Numbered from the stretch's first letter, positions 1 to 6,319 are shown. The stretch: DNA of 6,459 nt from an uncultured Oscillospiraceae bacterium (GCA_900764755.1 CAAFPE010000059.1:1-6459); one strand, 5' to 3'. The notes: a model not told the origin generated them from the sequence alone. Program-made: numbers and translations.

Positions 1-200
1 AGGCCTCTTTTGCGAGCGCAAGCGAGCCGCGCCGGAAGGCGCGTTCAAACAAAATTCCCGGCTGAGGCCGGGAATTTTGTTGCCGGAGGGCGGATTTACT
101 CCGCCTGAGGAATTTAAGGGAATGGGTTCCCCGGAAAGCGCAGCTTTTTGGGGTGGCCGAACAGATGGCTGCCAAGGCTGCGATCGCCAAGTTGAAAGGA
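1..200. repeat. Structured tandem repeat, copy 1
   Basis: This is the first of two head-to-tail copies of a roughly 200-bp non-coding unit; the second starts 228 bp later. The first 184 positions differ from copy 2 at only 8 sites (40, 79, 89, 106, 127, 134, 154, 161), about 96% identity without indels; similarity fades after about 196. The unit is a string of hairpins: CGCGCC-GGAA-GGCGCG (28-43), a perfect 15-bp stem with TGAG loop (48-81), GGCGGA-TTTAC-TCCGCC (89-105) and an 11-bp stem with GCA loop and two G-U pairs (129-153). A frame is open through both copies, but this follows from the 228-bp period being a multiple of three, and no convincing ribosome binding site or known protein is seen. 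The copy begins at the window edge, so its true left end is unknown. It could be an interspersed repeat family or a structured RNA. Confidence 0.85.
48..81. terminator. Bidirectional terminator-like hairpin in repeat copy 1
   Basis: A perfect 15-bp inverted repeat (AACAAAATTCCCGGC, loop TGAG) has a GC core flanked by an A-rich 5' side and a T-rich 3' side. Because both flanks are AT, it has terminator shape on both strands. The T tract is interrupted by a G on the plus strand. No gene is visible upstream in the window, so its function is inferred from shape only. Confidence 0.5.
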
Positions 201-228
201 TAAGGCGGAGAAACGCTCTGCCTGTCCT

Positions 229-428
229 AGGCCTCTTTTGCGAGCGCAAGCGAGCCGCGCCGGAAGGTGCGTTCAAACAAAATTCCCGGCTGAGGCCGGG
301 AATTTTTTTGCCGGAGTGCGGATTTACTCCGCCCGAGGAATTTAAGGGAATGGGGTCCCCGAAAAGCGCAGCTTTTTGGGGCGGCCGAGCAGATGGCTGC
401 CAAGGCTGCGATTTCCAAATTGAGCAGT
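229..428. repeat. Structured tandem repeat, copy 2
   Basis: This is the second copy of the 228-bp-period unit. Relative to copy 1, two of the eight differences in the aligned 184 bp keep pairing in predicted stems: C to T at 268 turns a G-C pair into G-U, and G to A at 362 turns a G-U pair into A-U. One change at 317 instead loses the closing pair of a small hairpin. The G to T at 307 gives a run of seven T after the main stem, so this copy has a better terminator than copy 1. The right end blurs near 424-428, followed by unrelated sequence. A 28-bp spacer (201-228) that can itself fold (AGGCGGAG with CTCTGCCT) separates the copies. Confidence 0.85.
276..309. terminator. Terminator-like hairpin in repeat copy 2
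   Basis: This is the same stem as in copy 1, with loop TGAG at 291-294, but the 3' arm now runs into seven consecutive T (303-309), the classic shape of a factor-independent terminator on the plus strand. Read on the minus strand the complementary flank is also T-rich, so it may work both ways. It lies in non-coding sequence about 400 bp upstream of the SulP gene. Confidence 0.6.
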
Positions 429-516
429 TCCAGCGGTGAAAATGGGAGAGAGCAATGGCGGGATCCGCAGTCCGATTAAGATCAAGTAACACCACTGACT
501 GTTTCTAACACGCCGG

Positions 517-542
517 GGATGGCCGCCAAATGGCGGCTATCC
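517..542. other. Intergenic hairpin upstream of the sulP promoter
   Basis: An 11-bp inverted repeat (GGATGGCCGCC, loop AAAT, GGCGGCTATCC, one G-U pair) lies about 40 bp upstream of the -35 box of the SulP gene. No T tract follows on either strand, so it is not an obvious intrinsic terminator. It may be the 3' end of an upstream transcript or a protein-binding site. The rest of 429-580 shows no gene, and I see nothing else recognisable there. Confidence 0.4.
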
Positions 543-580
543 TGTATATCGAACAAAAAACGGTTATTTTGCAGTTTTAC

Positions 581-609
581 TTGCTTTTTTCTCTGGTATC
601 CCGTATGAT
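581..609 (+). promoter_or_regulatory. Probable sigma-A promoter of the SulP gene
   Basis: TTGCTT (581-586) and TATGAT (604-609) are separated by exactly 17 bp. The -10 box matches consensus at 5 of 6 positions; the -35 box is weak (3 of 6), but the region around it is AT-rich. Transcription would start near 616, leaving a leader of about 90 nt before the gene. Confidence 0.55.
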
Positions 610-642
610 AGGGGTTGTGTGTAAAGAGACCGTTAAGAATAT

Positions 643-682
643 CCGGTCCACAGGACGGCCGCCTCTGCTGTGGCCTGTCCGG
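643..682 (+). promoter_or_regulatory. Foldable leader of the SulP mRNA
   Basis: Between promoter and gene lie two overlapping, mutually exclusive stems: CCACAG (648-653) with CTGTGG (668-673), and GGACGGCC (653-660) with GGCC-T-GTCC (672-680, one bulged T). No T tract or known riboswitch signature follows, and the ribosome binding site (692-698) is left free by both. A regulatory role is only a possibility. Confidence 0.25.
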
Positions 683-705
683 AGAAGAAAAAGGAGAGAG
701 GAAAC

Positions 706-2334
706 GTGGAAAAACTGCGTCCACAGCTGCTGTGCTCCCTGGCAGACTATTCAAGGGAAAAGCTGATGAAGGACCTGACTGCCGGCGTCATCGTGGCGAT
801 CATCGCACTGCCCCTGTCCATTGCGCTGGCCCTGGCCTCAGGGGTGTCCCCGGAGCAGGGCCTGTATACTGCCATCGTGGCGGGCTTCCTGGTTTCTGCC
901 CTGGGCGGAAGCAAGGTGCAAATCGCCGGGCCCACAGCGGCCTTCGCCGCCATTGTAGCGGGGATCGTGGCCCGGAACGGGATGGACGGTCTGGCGGTGG
1001 CTACCATTCTGGCTGGGATCCTGCTGGTGCTTATGGGGCTGCTGCGCATGGGCAGCATGATCAAATTCATCCCCTATACCATCACCACCGGCTTTACCTC
1101 AGGCATCGCGGTGACCATTGTGGTGGGGCAGCTGAAGGATTTCTTTGGGGTGACCTTCCAGAATGCCCCCATCGAGACGGTGGAGAAGATGGAAGAATTT
1201 ATTTCCTGCTTCGATACCGTCAACCTGTGTGCCCTGGCGGTGGGCTGCATCGCCCTGGCCATCCAGATCGTCTGGCCCCGCTTCTTTAAGCGGGTGCCTG
1301 CATCTCTGGTGGCGGTGGTGGCCACAGCGGCCATGGTGCGCCTGCTGAAGCTGCCGGTGAACACCATCGGGGACCTGTATACCATCTCCGGCGGCCTGCC
1401 CCGGTTCACCCTGCCGGCCCTGTCCTATGAGACGGTGGCGGCAGTCCTGCCAGATGCGTTTACCATTGCCATCCTGGCAGCCATCGAGTCTCTGCTGTCC
1501 TGCGTGGTAGCCGATGAGATGATCGGCGGGCGGCATAACTCCAACATGGAACTGGTGGCCCAGGGAATAGGCAATACCGCCTCGGCCCTGTTCGGCGGGA
1601 TCCCCGCCACCGGCGCCATCGCCCGGACGGCGGCCAACATCAAAAATGGCGGAAATTCCCCGGTTGCCGGCATGGTACACGCGGTGGTGGTCCTGGTGAC
1701 CCTGGTGTTCCTCATGCCCCTGGCGGCCCTGATCCCTATGCCCTGCATCGCTGCCATCCTGCTGATGGTGGCCTATAATATGAGCGGTTGGCGGACTTTT
1801 CTCCAGGTGGTCCGCCGCTCCCCCAAGAGCGACGCGGCGGTGCTGCTGCTTACCTTCTTCCTCACGGTGGTCTTTGATTTGGTGGTGGCCATCGGCGTGG
1901 GCCTGTCCCTGGCCTGCCTGCTGTTTATGACCCGGATGGCCAATGTAGCGGAGATCAAGGAGTGGAAGTACGTGGAGGGCCAGAAGGATGCACAGGGACG
2001 ATTCCGTCATGTGCCGGAGCACGTGATGGTCTATGAGATCGATGGCCCCATGTTCTTTGGCGCGGCGGATCAGATCCCACACATCGGTCCTGGGGAGACC
2101 CGCCGGGTGATGATTCTGAGAATGAGCAGTGTGCCTGCTCTGGATATTACTGCGCTTAACGGTCTGGTCCGGCTCTGGAAGGAGTGTCAGCGGCACAAGG
2201 TGCAGCTGATCCTCTCCCATGTGAATGAGCAGCCCATGTCCGTGATGCGTAAGTCGGGCTTCTATGAGGCGGTGGGGGAGGAGTGGTTCTGCCCTAATAT
2301 TGACGCCGCGCTGGAGCTGGCCTCCAAGCTCTGA
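706..2334 (+). CDS. SulP-family inorganic anion transporter with STAS domain
   Basis: This is a membrane anion transporter of the SulP (SLC26-like) family, whose bacterial members carry sulfate, bicarbonate or C4-dicarboxylates. I chose the GTG at 706 (542 aa) because AGGAGAG sits at 692-698 just upstream; an in-frame GTG at 670 would put that site inside the gene. The conserved first-helix region ALPLSIALALASGVSPEQGL (34-53) leads into GLYTAIVAG and the GGSKVQIAGPTAAF motif (67-80). A second conserved block (about 261-322) has the ES...D...GGRHNSN...QGIGN...GIPATGAIARTAANI pattern. Roughly 10-14 hydrophobic segments end near residue 409, followed by a cytoplasmic STAS domain (about 438-542) with the typical ALDITAL turn (478-484). 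Length is normal for the family. The neighbouring cysteine operon hints at sulfate, but the gene has its own promoter and is separated from the T-box by a hairpin. Substrate is unresolved. Confidence 0.93.
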   Translation: MEKLRPQLLCSLADYSREKLMKDLTAGVIVAIIALPLSIALALASGVSPEQGLYTAIVAGFLVSALGGSKVQIAGPTAAFAAIVAGIVARNGMDGLAVATILAGILLVLMGLLRMGSMIKFIPYTITTGFTSGIAVTIVVGQLKDFFGVTFQNAPIETVEKMEEFISCFDTVNLCALAVGCIALAIQIVWPRFFKRVPASLVAVVATAAMVRLLKLPVNTIGDLYTISGGLPRFTLPALSYETVAAVLPDAFTIAILAAIESLLSCVVADEMIGGRHNSNMELVAQGIGNTASALFGGIPATGAIARTAANIKNGGNSPVAGMVHAVVVLVTLVFLMPLAALIPMPCIAAILLMVAYNMSGWRTFLQVVRRSPKSDAAVLLLTFFLTVVFDLVVAIGVGLSLACLLFMTRMANVAEIKEWKYVEGQKDAQGRFRHVPEHVMVYEIDGPMFFGAADQIPHIGPGETRRVMILRMSSVPALDITALNGLVRLWKECQRHKVQLILSHVNEQPMSVMRKSGFYEAVGEEWFCPNIDAALELASKL

Positions 2335-2349
2335 GTATCGGGAACAGGA

Positions 2350-2401
2350 GGGGCCAGCAGGGTCGGCGGACGCGAATGCGTCCGCCGGCCCTGCTGGCCC
2401 C
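2350..2401. terminator. Very long GC-rich hairpin after the SulP gene
   Basis: A 24-bp inverted repeat (arms 2350-2373 and 2378-2401, loop GAAT) is broken only by one T-G pair (2363/2388). It begins 15 bp after the SulP stop codon and ends 27 bp before the next promoter, the place expected for a terminator. Neither side has a T tract, so it is not a canonical intrinsic terminator. It may block exonucleases at a mature 3' end or work with Rho. Confidence 0.65.
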
Positions 2402-2427
2402 GGGTGGCGGAAAAGATCCCGCCGCGC

Positions 2428-2456
2428 TTGACACGTCGCGGCAGGAATGATAATAT
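2428..2456 (+). promoter_or_regulatory. Promoter of the T-box/cysE/cysS operon
   Basis: A perfect -35 box TTGACA (2428-2433) is followed after 17 bp by TAATAT (2451-2456, 4 of 6). The stretch TGATAATATACT also offers alternative -10 registers, such as TATACT at 2454. Transcription should start around 2463, just before the T-box leader. Confidence 0.8.
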
Positions 2457-2462
2457 ACTGTC

Positions 2463-2696
2463 TTGTAAAGCAAAAAGCGCGGAGAACGGAAAAGTAGCGC
2501 CTGATCCAAAGAACAGAGAGGGTCCCTCACCGGCTGAAAGGGGGCCTGCGGCGGAGGGTGTGAAGTGCGTCCGGGAGCGCGGCGGGTAATTCCGTCCGAC
2601 TTGACCCCGTTACCGGTCAGACAAGTGAGAAATGAGAGTGGAACCGCGAGAGATCGCCTCTTATGCCGCGTGGACGGCGTAGGGGGTTTTTCTTTT
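2463..2696 (+). ncRNA. Cysteine-specific T-box riboswitch leader
   Basis: This T-box leader senses the charging state of tRNA-Cys and controls cysE and cysS. The T-box core is at 2635-2648: AGAG, then TGGA, then ACCGCG. In T-boxes the UGGN bulge pairs with the tRNA 3' NCCA; UGGA fits a tRNA with discriminator U, as tRNA-Cys has. In Stem I, AGTAG lies near its base (2493-2497), AGAGAG at 2515-2520, a distal helix pairs 2521-2526 with 2541-2546, and its loop contains CTGAAAG. On the 3' side of Stem I, GAAG-TGC-GTCC presents TGC, a cysteine codon, at 2566-2568 as the specifier. A small stem (about 2602-2618) fits Stem III. The antiterminator would pair AGAG (2635-2638) with CTCT (2658-2661), excluding the terminator. 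Specifier position is read from motif spacing, not from a covariance model. Confidence 0.92.
2657..2696 (+). terminator. T-box-controlled intrinsic terminator
   Basis: A 12-bp stem pairs 2657-2668 with 2675-2686 (loop CGTGGA, three G-U pairs) and is followed by TTTTTCTTTT. Its 5' arm CCTCT is the segment that would alternatively pair with the AGAG of the antiterminator. The stem therefore forms when charged tRNA-Cys occupies the leader and is disrupted when uncharged tRNA binds. The U-rich tail makes it a canonical intrinsic terminator, unlike the two hairpins after sulP and cysS. Confidence 0.88.
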
Positions 2697-2740
2697 ACTC
2701 CGGCCGCCCACAGCACCCACATTATGGGAGGTTGCCTGTC

Positions 2741-3394
2741 ATGTTTCAAGCATTGAATGAGACGCTGGAGGCCTACCAGCGCCGGGACCCGGCCGCCCGC
2801 TCTAAGCTGGAGATTTTCCTGCTGTACCAGGGCGTCCATGCCACCCTTTACCACCGGCTGGCCCACTGGCTGTACTGCCATAAACGGAAGTTCCTGGCCC
2901 GGTGTGTCTCCCAGTGGAGCCGTTTCTGGACGGGGATCGAGATCCACCCCGGGGCGAAGATCGGCCGCCGCCTGGTCATCGACCACGGCATGGGTATTGT
3001 CATCGGAGAGACCGCCGAGGTGGGGGATGACTGCCTGATCTACCATGGCGTTACCCTGGGGGGGACGGGAAAGGACCAGGGAAAGCGCCATCCCACCGTG
3101 GGGAACAATGTGCTCCTGAGCTGCGGGGCCAAGGTGCTGGGCCCCTTTCGGATCGGGGACAACGCCCGGATCGCCTCCAATGCAGTGGTACTCAGCGAGG
3201 TCCCGCCGGATGCCACCGCCGTGGGCATTCCGGCCCAGATCGTCCGTATCGCGGGCCGCGCCACTCATTACGCCGACGAGGTGGACCAGACCAGCGTGGA
3301 GGATCCCATGCTGGAGCGCGTGGCCGCCATCTCCCAGCGGCTGGACTTTTTGGAGAGGCTGATGGATGAAAAATTGATAAAGGAAAGAGCGTAG
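2741..3394 (+). CDS. cysE: Serine O-acetyltransferase (short clostridial EpsC/CysE type)
   Basis: The enzyme transfers acetyl from acetyl-CoA to L-serine to give O-acetylserine, the direct precursor of cysteine, in the cytoplasm. The ATG at 2741 has GGGAGG nine bases upstream and gives 217 aa, normal for the short Gram-positive form; earlier in-frame starts would lie inside the T-box. An alpha-helical N-terminal part (1-65) precedes a left-handed beta-helix of hexapeptide repeats (about 66-172: IEIHPGAKIGRR, IDHGMGIVIGE and so on). The catalytic Asp-His pair is D81-H82 and the second conserved His is H117 (RHP); GGTGK (107-111) is the family acetyl-CoA/active-site loop. The tail (about 180-217) is helical and lacks the C-terminal Ile by which E. 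coli CysE binds CysK. It is first in an operon with cysS, 56 bp upstream with no terminator between, and is controlled by the Cys T-box. Confidence 0.96.
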   Translation: MFQALNETLEAYQRRDPAARSKLEIFLLYQGVHATLYHRLAHWLYCHKRKFLARCVSQWSRFWTGIEIHPGAKIGRRLVIDHGMGIVIGETAEVGDDCLIYHGVTLGGTGKDQGKRHPTVGNNVLLSCGAKVLGPFRIGDNARIASNAVVLSEVPPDATAVGIPAQIVRIAGRATHYADEVDQTSVEDPMLERVAAISQRLDFLERLMDEKLIKERA

Positions 3395-3450
3395 GGGCAC
3401 ACACCACACGCCGGTTGCTGCAAAAGAAAACAAAATGGAGGTATCCTGTT

Positions 3451-4899
3451 ATGCTGTTATATAATTCTGCCACCCACAAAAAAGAGACCTTTACCACCCA
3501 CACCCCGGGCCATGTGGAGATGTACACCTGCGGCCCCACGGTGTACCACTTTGCCCACATCGGGAACCTGCGCTCCTATATCATGGAGGACGTGCTGGAG
3601 AAGTTCCTGCGCTGGTCGGGCTATGATGTGAACCGGGTGATGAACATCACCGACGTGGGCCATCTGAGCTCTGACGCGGACACCGGAGAGGACAAGATGC
3701 TCAAGGGCGCCCGCCGGGAGCACAAAACCGTCATGGAGATCGCCCAGTTCTACACGGACGCCTTTTTCTCCGACTGTGCCAAGCTGAACATTAAGACCCC
3801 CGATGTGGTCCAGCCTGCCACCGGCCTGATCGACGACTTCATCCAAATTGTCTCCGGACTGCTGGACAAGGGCTACGCCTATCTGGCGGGGGGCAACGTA
3901 TACTTTGATACCTCCAAGCTGGAGCGGTACTATGTGTTCAACGACCACGACGAGGAGGATCTGGCCGTGGGCGTCCGGGAGGGCGTGGAGGAGGACACCA
4001 ACAAGCGCAACAAGAACGACTTTGTCCTCTGGTTCACCAAGTCCAAGTTTGAGGACCAGGCCCTGAAGTGGGATTCCCCCTGGGGCGTTGGCTACCCCGG
4101 CTGGCACATCGAGTGCTCCGGCATCTCCCTGAAGTACAACGGGGAGTATCTGGACCTCCATTGCGGCGGTATCGACAACGCCTTCCCCCACCACACCAAC
4201 GAGATCGCCCAGTCGGAGAGCTATCTGGGCCATCCCTGGTGCAAGCAGTGGTTCCACGTCCACCACCTGAACACCAACTCCGGCAAGATGTCCAAGTCCA
4301 AGGGAGAGTTCCTGACGGTCTCTCTCCTGGAGGAGAAGGGGTATGATCCCCTGGCCTACCGCTTCTTCTGCCTCCAGAGCCACTACCGCAAGGGGCTGGT
4401 GTTCTCCTGGGAGAATCTGGACAACGCCGCCGGGGCCTATCAGAAGCTGGTGGCGAAGATCGCTGCGGTGGACCCCAGGGATGGGGACGTGGATGAGGCC
4501 GTCCTGGCGGAATACACGGAGAAATTCGCCAATCAGGTGGGCAACGACCTGAACACCTCTATGGGTGTGACCGCCCTGTACGACGCACTGAAGGCCAAGG
4601 CCAGCGGGGCCACCAAGCTGGCCATCCTGGACAGCTTTGACCAGGTGCTGTCTCTGGATCTGCTGGCCAAGGCAGCCAAGGTGCGGGAGGAGCAGGCCAA
4701 GGCCAAGACGGCCCGGACTGCCGACGGCTACGCCGTTGCCGGAGAGGGCGATCCTGAGATCGACGCCCTGGTCCTGGCCCGGGGCGAGGCCAAGAAGGCC
4801 AAGAATTTTGCCGAGGCTGACCGGATTCGGGATGAGCTGAAGGAGAGGGGAATCGAGGTCACCGATGTGCCCGGCGGCGCGGTGTGGAAGAAAATTTAA
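3451..4899 (+). CDS. cysS: Cysteinyl-tRNA synthetase
   Basis: This class I aminoacyl-tRNA synthetase charges tRNA-Cys with cysteine, using ATP. The ATG at 3451 is preceded by GGAGG (3437-3441) and gives 482 aa, within the usual 460-500. The Rossmann catalytic domain carries HIGN (36-39) and KMSKS (279-283). The zinc site that selects cysteine is intact: C27 (TCGPT), C222 (WHIECS), H247 and E251 (FPHHTNE), with the same spacing as the E. coli ligands C209, H234 and E238. After about residue 310 come the DALR-type helical domain (about 350-412) and a small C-terminal anticodon-binding domain rich in Lys, Glu and Ala. It is the second gene of the T-box operon, so a shortage of charged tRNA-Cys should raise both cysteine precursor synthesis and charging capacity. 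The pairing resembles the cysE-cysS order of Bacillus subtilis. Confidence 0.98.
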   Translation: MLLYNSATHKKETFTTHTPGHVEMYTCGPTVYHFAHIGNLRSYIMEDVLEKFLRWSGYDVNRVMNITDVGHLSSDADTGEDKMLKGARREHKTVMEIAQFYTDAFFSDCAKLNIKTPDVVQPATGLIDDFIQIVSGLLDKGYAYLAGGNVYFDTSKLERYYVFNDHDEEDLAVGVREGVEEDTNKRNKNDFVLWFTKSKFEDQALKWDSPWGVGYPGWHIECSGISLKYNGEYLDLHCGGIDNAFPHHTNEIAQSESYLGHPWCKQWFHVHHLNTNSGKMSKSKGEFLTVSLLEEKGYDPLAYRFFCLQSHYRKGLVFSWENLDNAAGAYQKLVAKIAAVDPRDGDVDEAVLAEYTEKFANQVGNDLNTSMGVTALYDALKAKASGATKLAILDSFDQVLSLDLLAKAAKVREEQAKAKTARTADGYAVAGEGDPEIDALVLARGEAKKAKNFAEADRIRDELKERGIEVTDVPGGAVWKKI

Positions 4900-4913
4900 G
4901 TCTGTATGGAAGA

Positions 4914-4951
4914 AGGGGGAGCGTCCCGGCTGTGGCCGGGGCGCTCCCCCT
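4914..4951. terminator. Long GC-rich hairpin between convergent cysS and azlD
   Basis: A 16-bp stem (4915-4930 with 4935-4950, loop TGTG, one T-G pair), extended by an A-T pair at 4914/4951, begins 15 bp after the cysS stop. No T tract follows on either strand. Its place between convergent genes suggests it ends both transcripts. The distance to azlD (stop at 5034) is 82 bp, and no better terminator is visible for that gene. Confidence 0.65.
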
Positions 4952-5033
4952 GATGTCAAATGGGAGAAGGATGCTGCACAGGCAACGTGAGATCTGCTGA
5001 TGAGTGTTTCAGGCTTCTTCTGTACTCGCCCTG

Positions 5034-5369
5034 CTATGCAAACACGCCCTGGATCAGGACCATGTAGAGTCCGGTGGCCCCAAAAATGGAGATCAGGTCA
5101 TTGCCCTTCCAGATGTGGAGGAGCACCGCCGCCCCACCTGCCAGCAGAGTGGGGACCCACCCCGCCGGGGTGGAGAAAGAGACCCCCTTCATGCAGTAGA
5201 CGATCAGCATGGCGATGATGGCGGGGGGCAGGACCTTGCCCAGGTACAGCACGATTTTAGGGGGATGCTCCCCGCGATCAAACAGCAGAAAGGGCAGGGC
5301 CCGGGTCAAAAAGGTCACGGCGGACATGACGGCGATAGAGGCCAGCGCCTCTGCGGTGGTCAGCTGCAT
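5034..5369 (-). CDS. azlD: AzlD, small subunit of branched-chain amino-acid exporter
   Basis: This is the small partner of AzlC; the pair (BrnFE-like) exports branched-chain amino acids across the cytoplasmic membrane, although substrates vary. The protein is 111 aa, normal for AzlD, with about four hydrophobic segments (6-30, 38-60, 70-87, 93-110) and the family motif TFLTRALPFLLF (19-30). The ATG at 5367-5369 has GGAGG (complement of 5377-5381) seven bases upstream, lying inside the end of azlC. The two reading frames overlap by 10 bp (5360-5369), which suggests translational coupling. Nothing appears truncated or frameshifted. It converges on cysS. Confidence 0.92.
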   Translation of the reverse strand: MQLTTAEALASIAVMSAVTFLTRALPFLLFDRGEHPPKIVLYLGKVLPPAIIAMLIVYCMKGVSFSTPAGWVPTLLAGGAAVLLHIWKGNDLISIFGATGLYMVLIQGVFA

Positions 5370-6076
5370 GGTATTTCCTCCTTTTTCTCCTCACAGCAGT
5401 CGTCCAGCTTGGGGCGCAGGGCGATCAGCGCCAGAACGATCATACCCAGGGCGGGGAGGAGCATCTCCTCTGCACCCACCAGCATCAGGCTGAGCAGGGT
5501 GGCCGCGCCCCCCAGCAGGGCGGGGAGGTGGCTCCCGGCCCTTTTCCACTGTCCCACAGCGATGACCAGGAACAGCGCCGTCATGGCGAAGTCCACTCCA
5601 GTGGTGTCCAGACCCAGGGCGGCCCCCAGTACAGAGCCCAGGACCGACCCCAGGATCCAGTAGCTGTGATCCAGCATGGCCACAGCAAAGTAGTAGTCAT
5701 GCTCCTCCACCCCTGCCGGGGCCTGGGCGGAGCTGAGCAGGGCATAAGTCTCATCAGTCAGGGAGAAGATCATGTAAAACTTCCGGGCCCCCATTCCCCG
5801 GAACTTTTCCAGCATGGAAAGGCCGTACACCAGATGGCGGAAATTGATCATCAGCGTCAAAAACGCCACCTGGCTCAGAGAAGCACCGGTGGCCAGCAGG
5901 GAGACGCCCAGGTACTGTCCTGAGCCTGCGTAAATGGTCAAGCTCATCAGCAGAGCCCAGCCCACGCCATAGCCCGCTGTCTCCAGCATCAGGCCAAAGG
6001 CCATGCCGATGGCCAGGTATCCCATCAAAACCGGAACCGTCGCTGGAAAGGCGGCGGCCAAGGCCTTTCGATTCAT
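5360..6076 (-). CDS. azlC: AzlC, large subunit of branched-chain amino-acid exporter
   Basis: This is the membrane permease subunit of the AzlCD export pair. It is 238 aa, typical for the family, and strongly hydrophobic from about residue 8 to 220. Family motifs are visible: PVLMGYLAIGMAFGLM (15-30), TIYAGSGQY (47-55), NFRHLVYG (78-85), SLTDETYAL (105-113) and VDFAMTALF (161-169). The ATG at 6074-6076 has GAGGTG (complement of 6085-6090) eight bases upstream. The charged tail DDCCEEKKEEIP is partly dictated by the azlD ribosome binding site embedded in its codons. It is first in a two-gene operon read leftward, with its own promoter. In B. subtilis azlCD confers resistance to the leucine analogue 4-azaleucine; the true substrate here is not shown by sequence. 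Confidence 0.95.
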   Translation of the reverse strand: MNRKALAAAFPATVPVLMGYLAIGMAFGLMLETAGYGVGWALLMSLTIYAGSGQYLGVSLLATGASLSQVAFLTLMINFRHLVYGLSMLEKFRGMGARKFYMIFSLTDETYALLSSAQAPAGVEEHDYYFAVAMLDHSYWILGSVLGSVLGAALGLDTTGVDFAMTALFLVIAVGQWKRAGSHLPALLGGAATLLSLMLVGAEEMLLPALGMIVLALIALRPKLDDCCEEKKEEIPCS

Positions 6077-6110
6077 GGATTCTACACCTCATTTACAACA
6101 AATCTTCCTT

Positions 6111-6139
6111 ATTGTACTCGCTTTTTCCCAAGGATGCAA
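6111..6139 (-). promoter_or_regulatory. Promoter of azlCD
   Basis: Read on the minus strand, TTGCAT (complement of 6134-6139) and TACAAT (complement of 6111-6116) are separated by 17 bp. The -10 box matches 5 of 6 positions; the -35 box matches 3 of 6. The start site would be near 6104, giving a leader of under 30 nt. A small palindrome CCCA-TTT-TGGG (6142-6152) sits directly upstream of the -35 box and could be an operator, but it is short. Confidence 0.6.
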
Positions 6140-6195
6140 TCCCCATTTTGGGTGGGAACAGGACCAAAGCGTGGCAGGAACCGCGCGGAAAGGGC

Positions 6196-6225
6196 TTGAG
6201 ACCCGGCGGCGCGGCGTGGTATCAT
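6196..6225 (+). promoter_or_regulatory. Promoter of the truncated phosphatase gene
   Basis: TTGAGA (6196-6201, 5 of 6) and TATCAT (6220-6225, 5 of 6) are separated by 18 bp, with a TGG extension (TGN) in front of the -10 box. Transcription would start near 6232 and run into the gene start at 6320, a leader of about 88 nt that includes a small hairpin (6277-6283 with 6290-6296). It is divergent from the azlCD promoter. Its presence supports the idea that the broken gene downstream was once real and expressed. Confidence 0.6.
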
Positions 6226-6319
6226 GGAAAGGCTGGGAAATGGAAGGACGGAGGGCCCATTTGGGCGTGAGGGGAGATGCGTCCGGCCCGGCGCATGATG
6301 TATAAGGATGTGTGATCGG

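Noticed and set aside
1..428. CRISPR array
   Set aside because: There are only two units of about 200 bp with a 28-bp spacer. The unit length and hairpin content do not fit CRISPR repeats, and no cas gene is present.
77..439. Open frame of 120 codons running through both repeat copies on the plus strand
   Set aside because: The frame persists only because the 228-bp repeat period is divisible by three. It has no good ribosome binding site, crosses terminator-like hairpins and resembles no protein I know.
670..705. Upstream GTG start for the SulP gene, adding 12 residues
   Set aside because: It has no ribosome binding site, and the added residues encode the AGGAGAG site that serves the GTG at 706.
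1099..2220. 373-codon open frame on the minus strand opposite the SulP gene
   Set aside because: It is rich in His, Gln and Gly, as expected from the complement of GC-rich membrane-protein codons. There is no family resemblance.
2632..2682. Short ATG-started frame overlapping the T-box core, possible leader peptide
   Set aside because: The sequence is fully explained by the conserved T-box and terminator stem, and no ribosome binding site precedes it.
3457..4959. 500-codon open frame on the minus strand opposite cysS
   Set aside because: It is a shadow of a GC-rich gene. The plus strand encodes an intact cysteinyl-tRNA synthetase with all catalytic motifs; the minus product has repetitive low-complexity composition and no recognisable domain.
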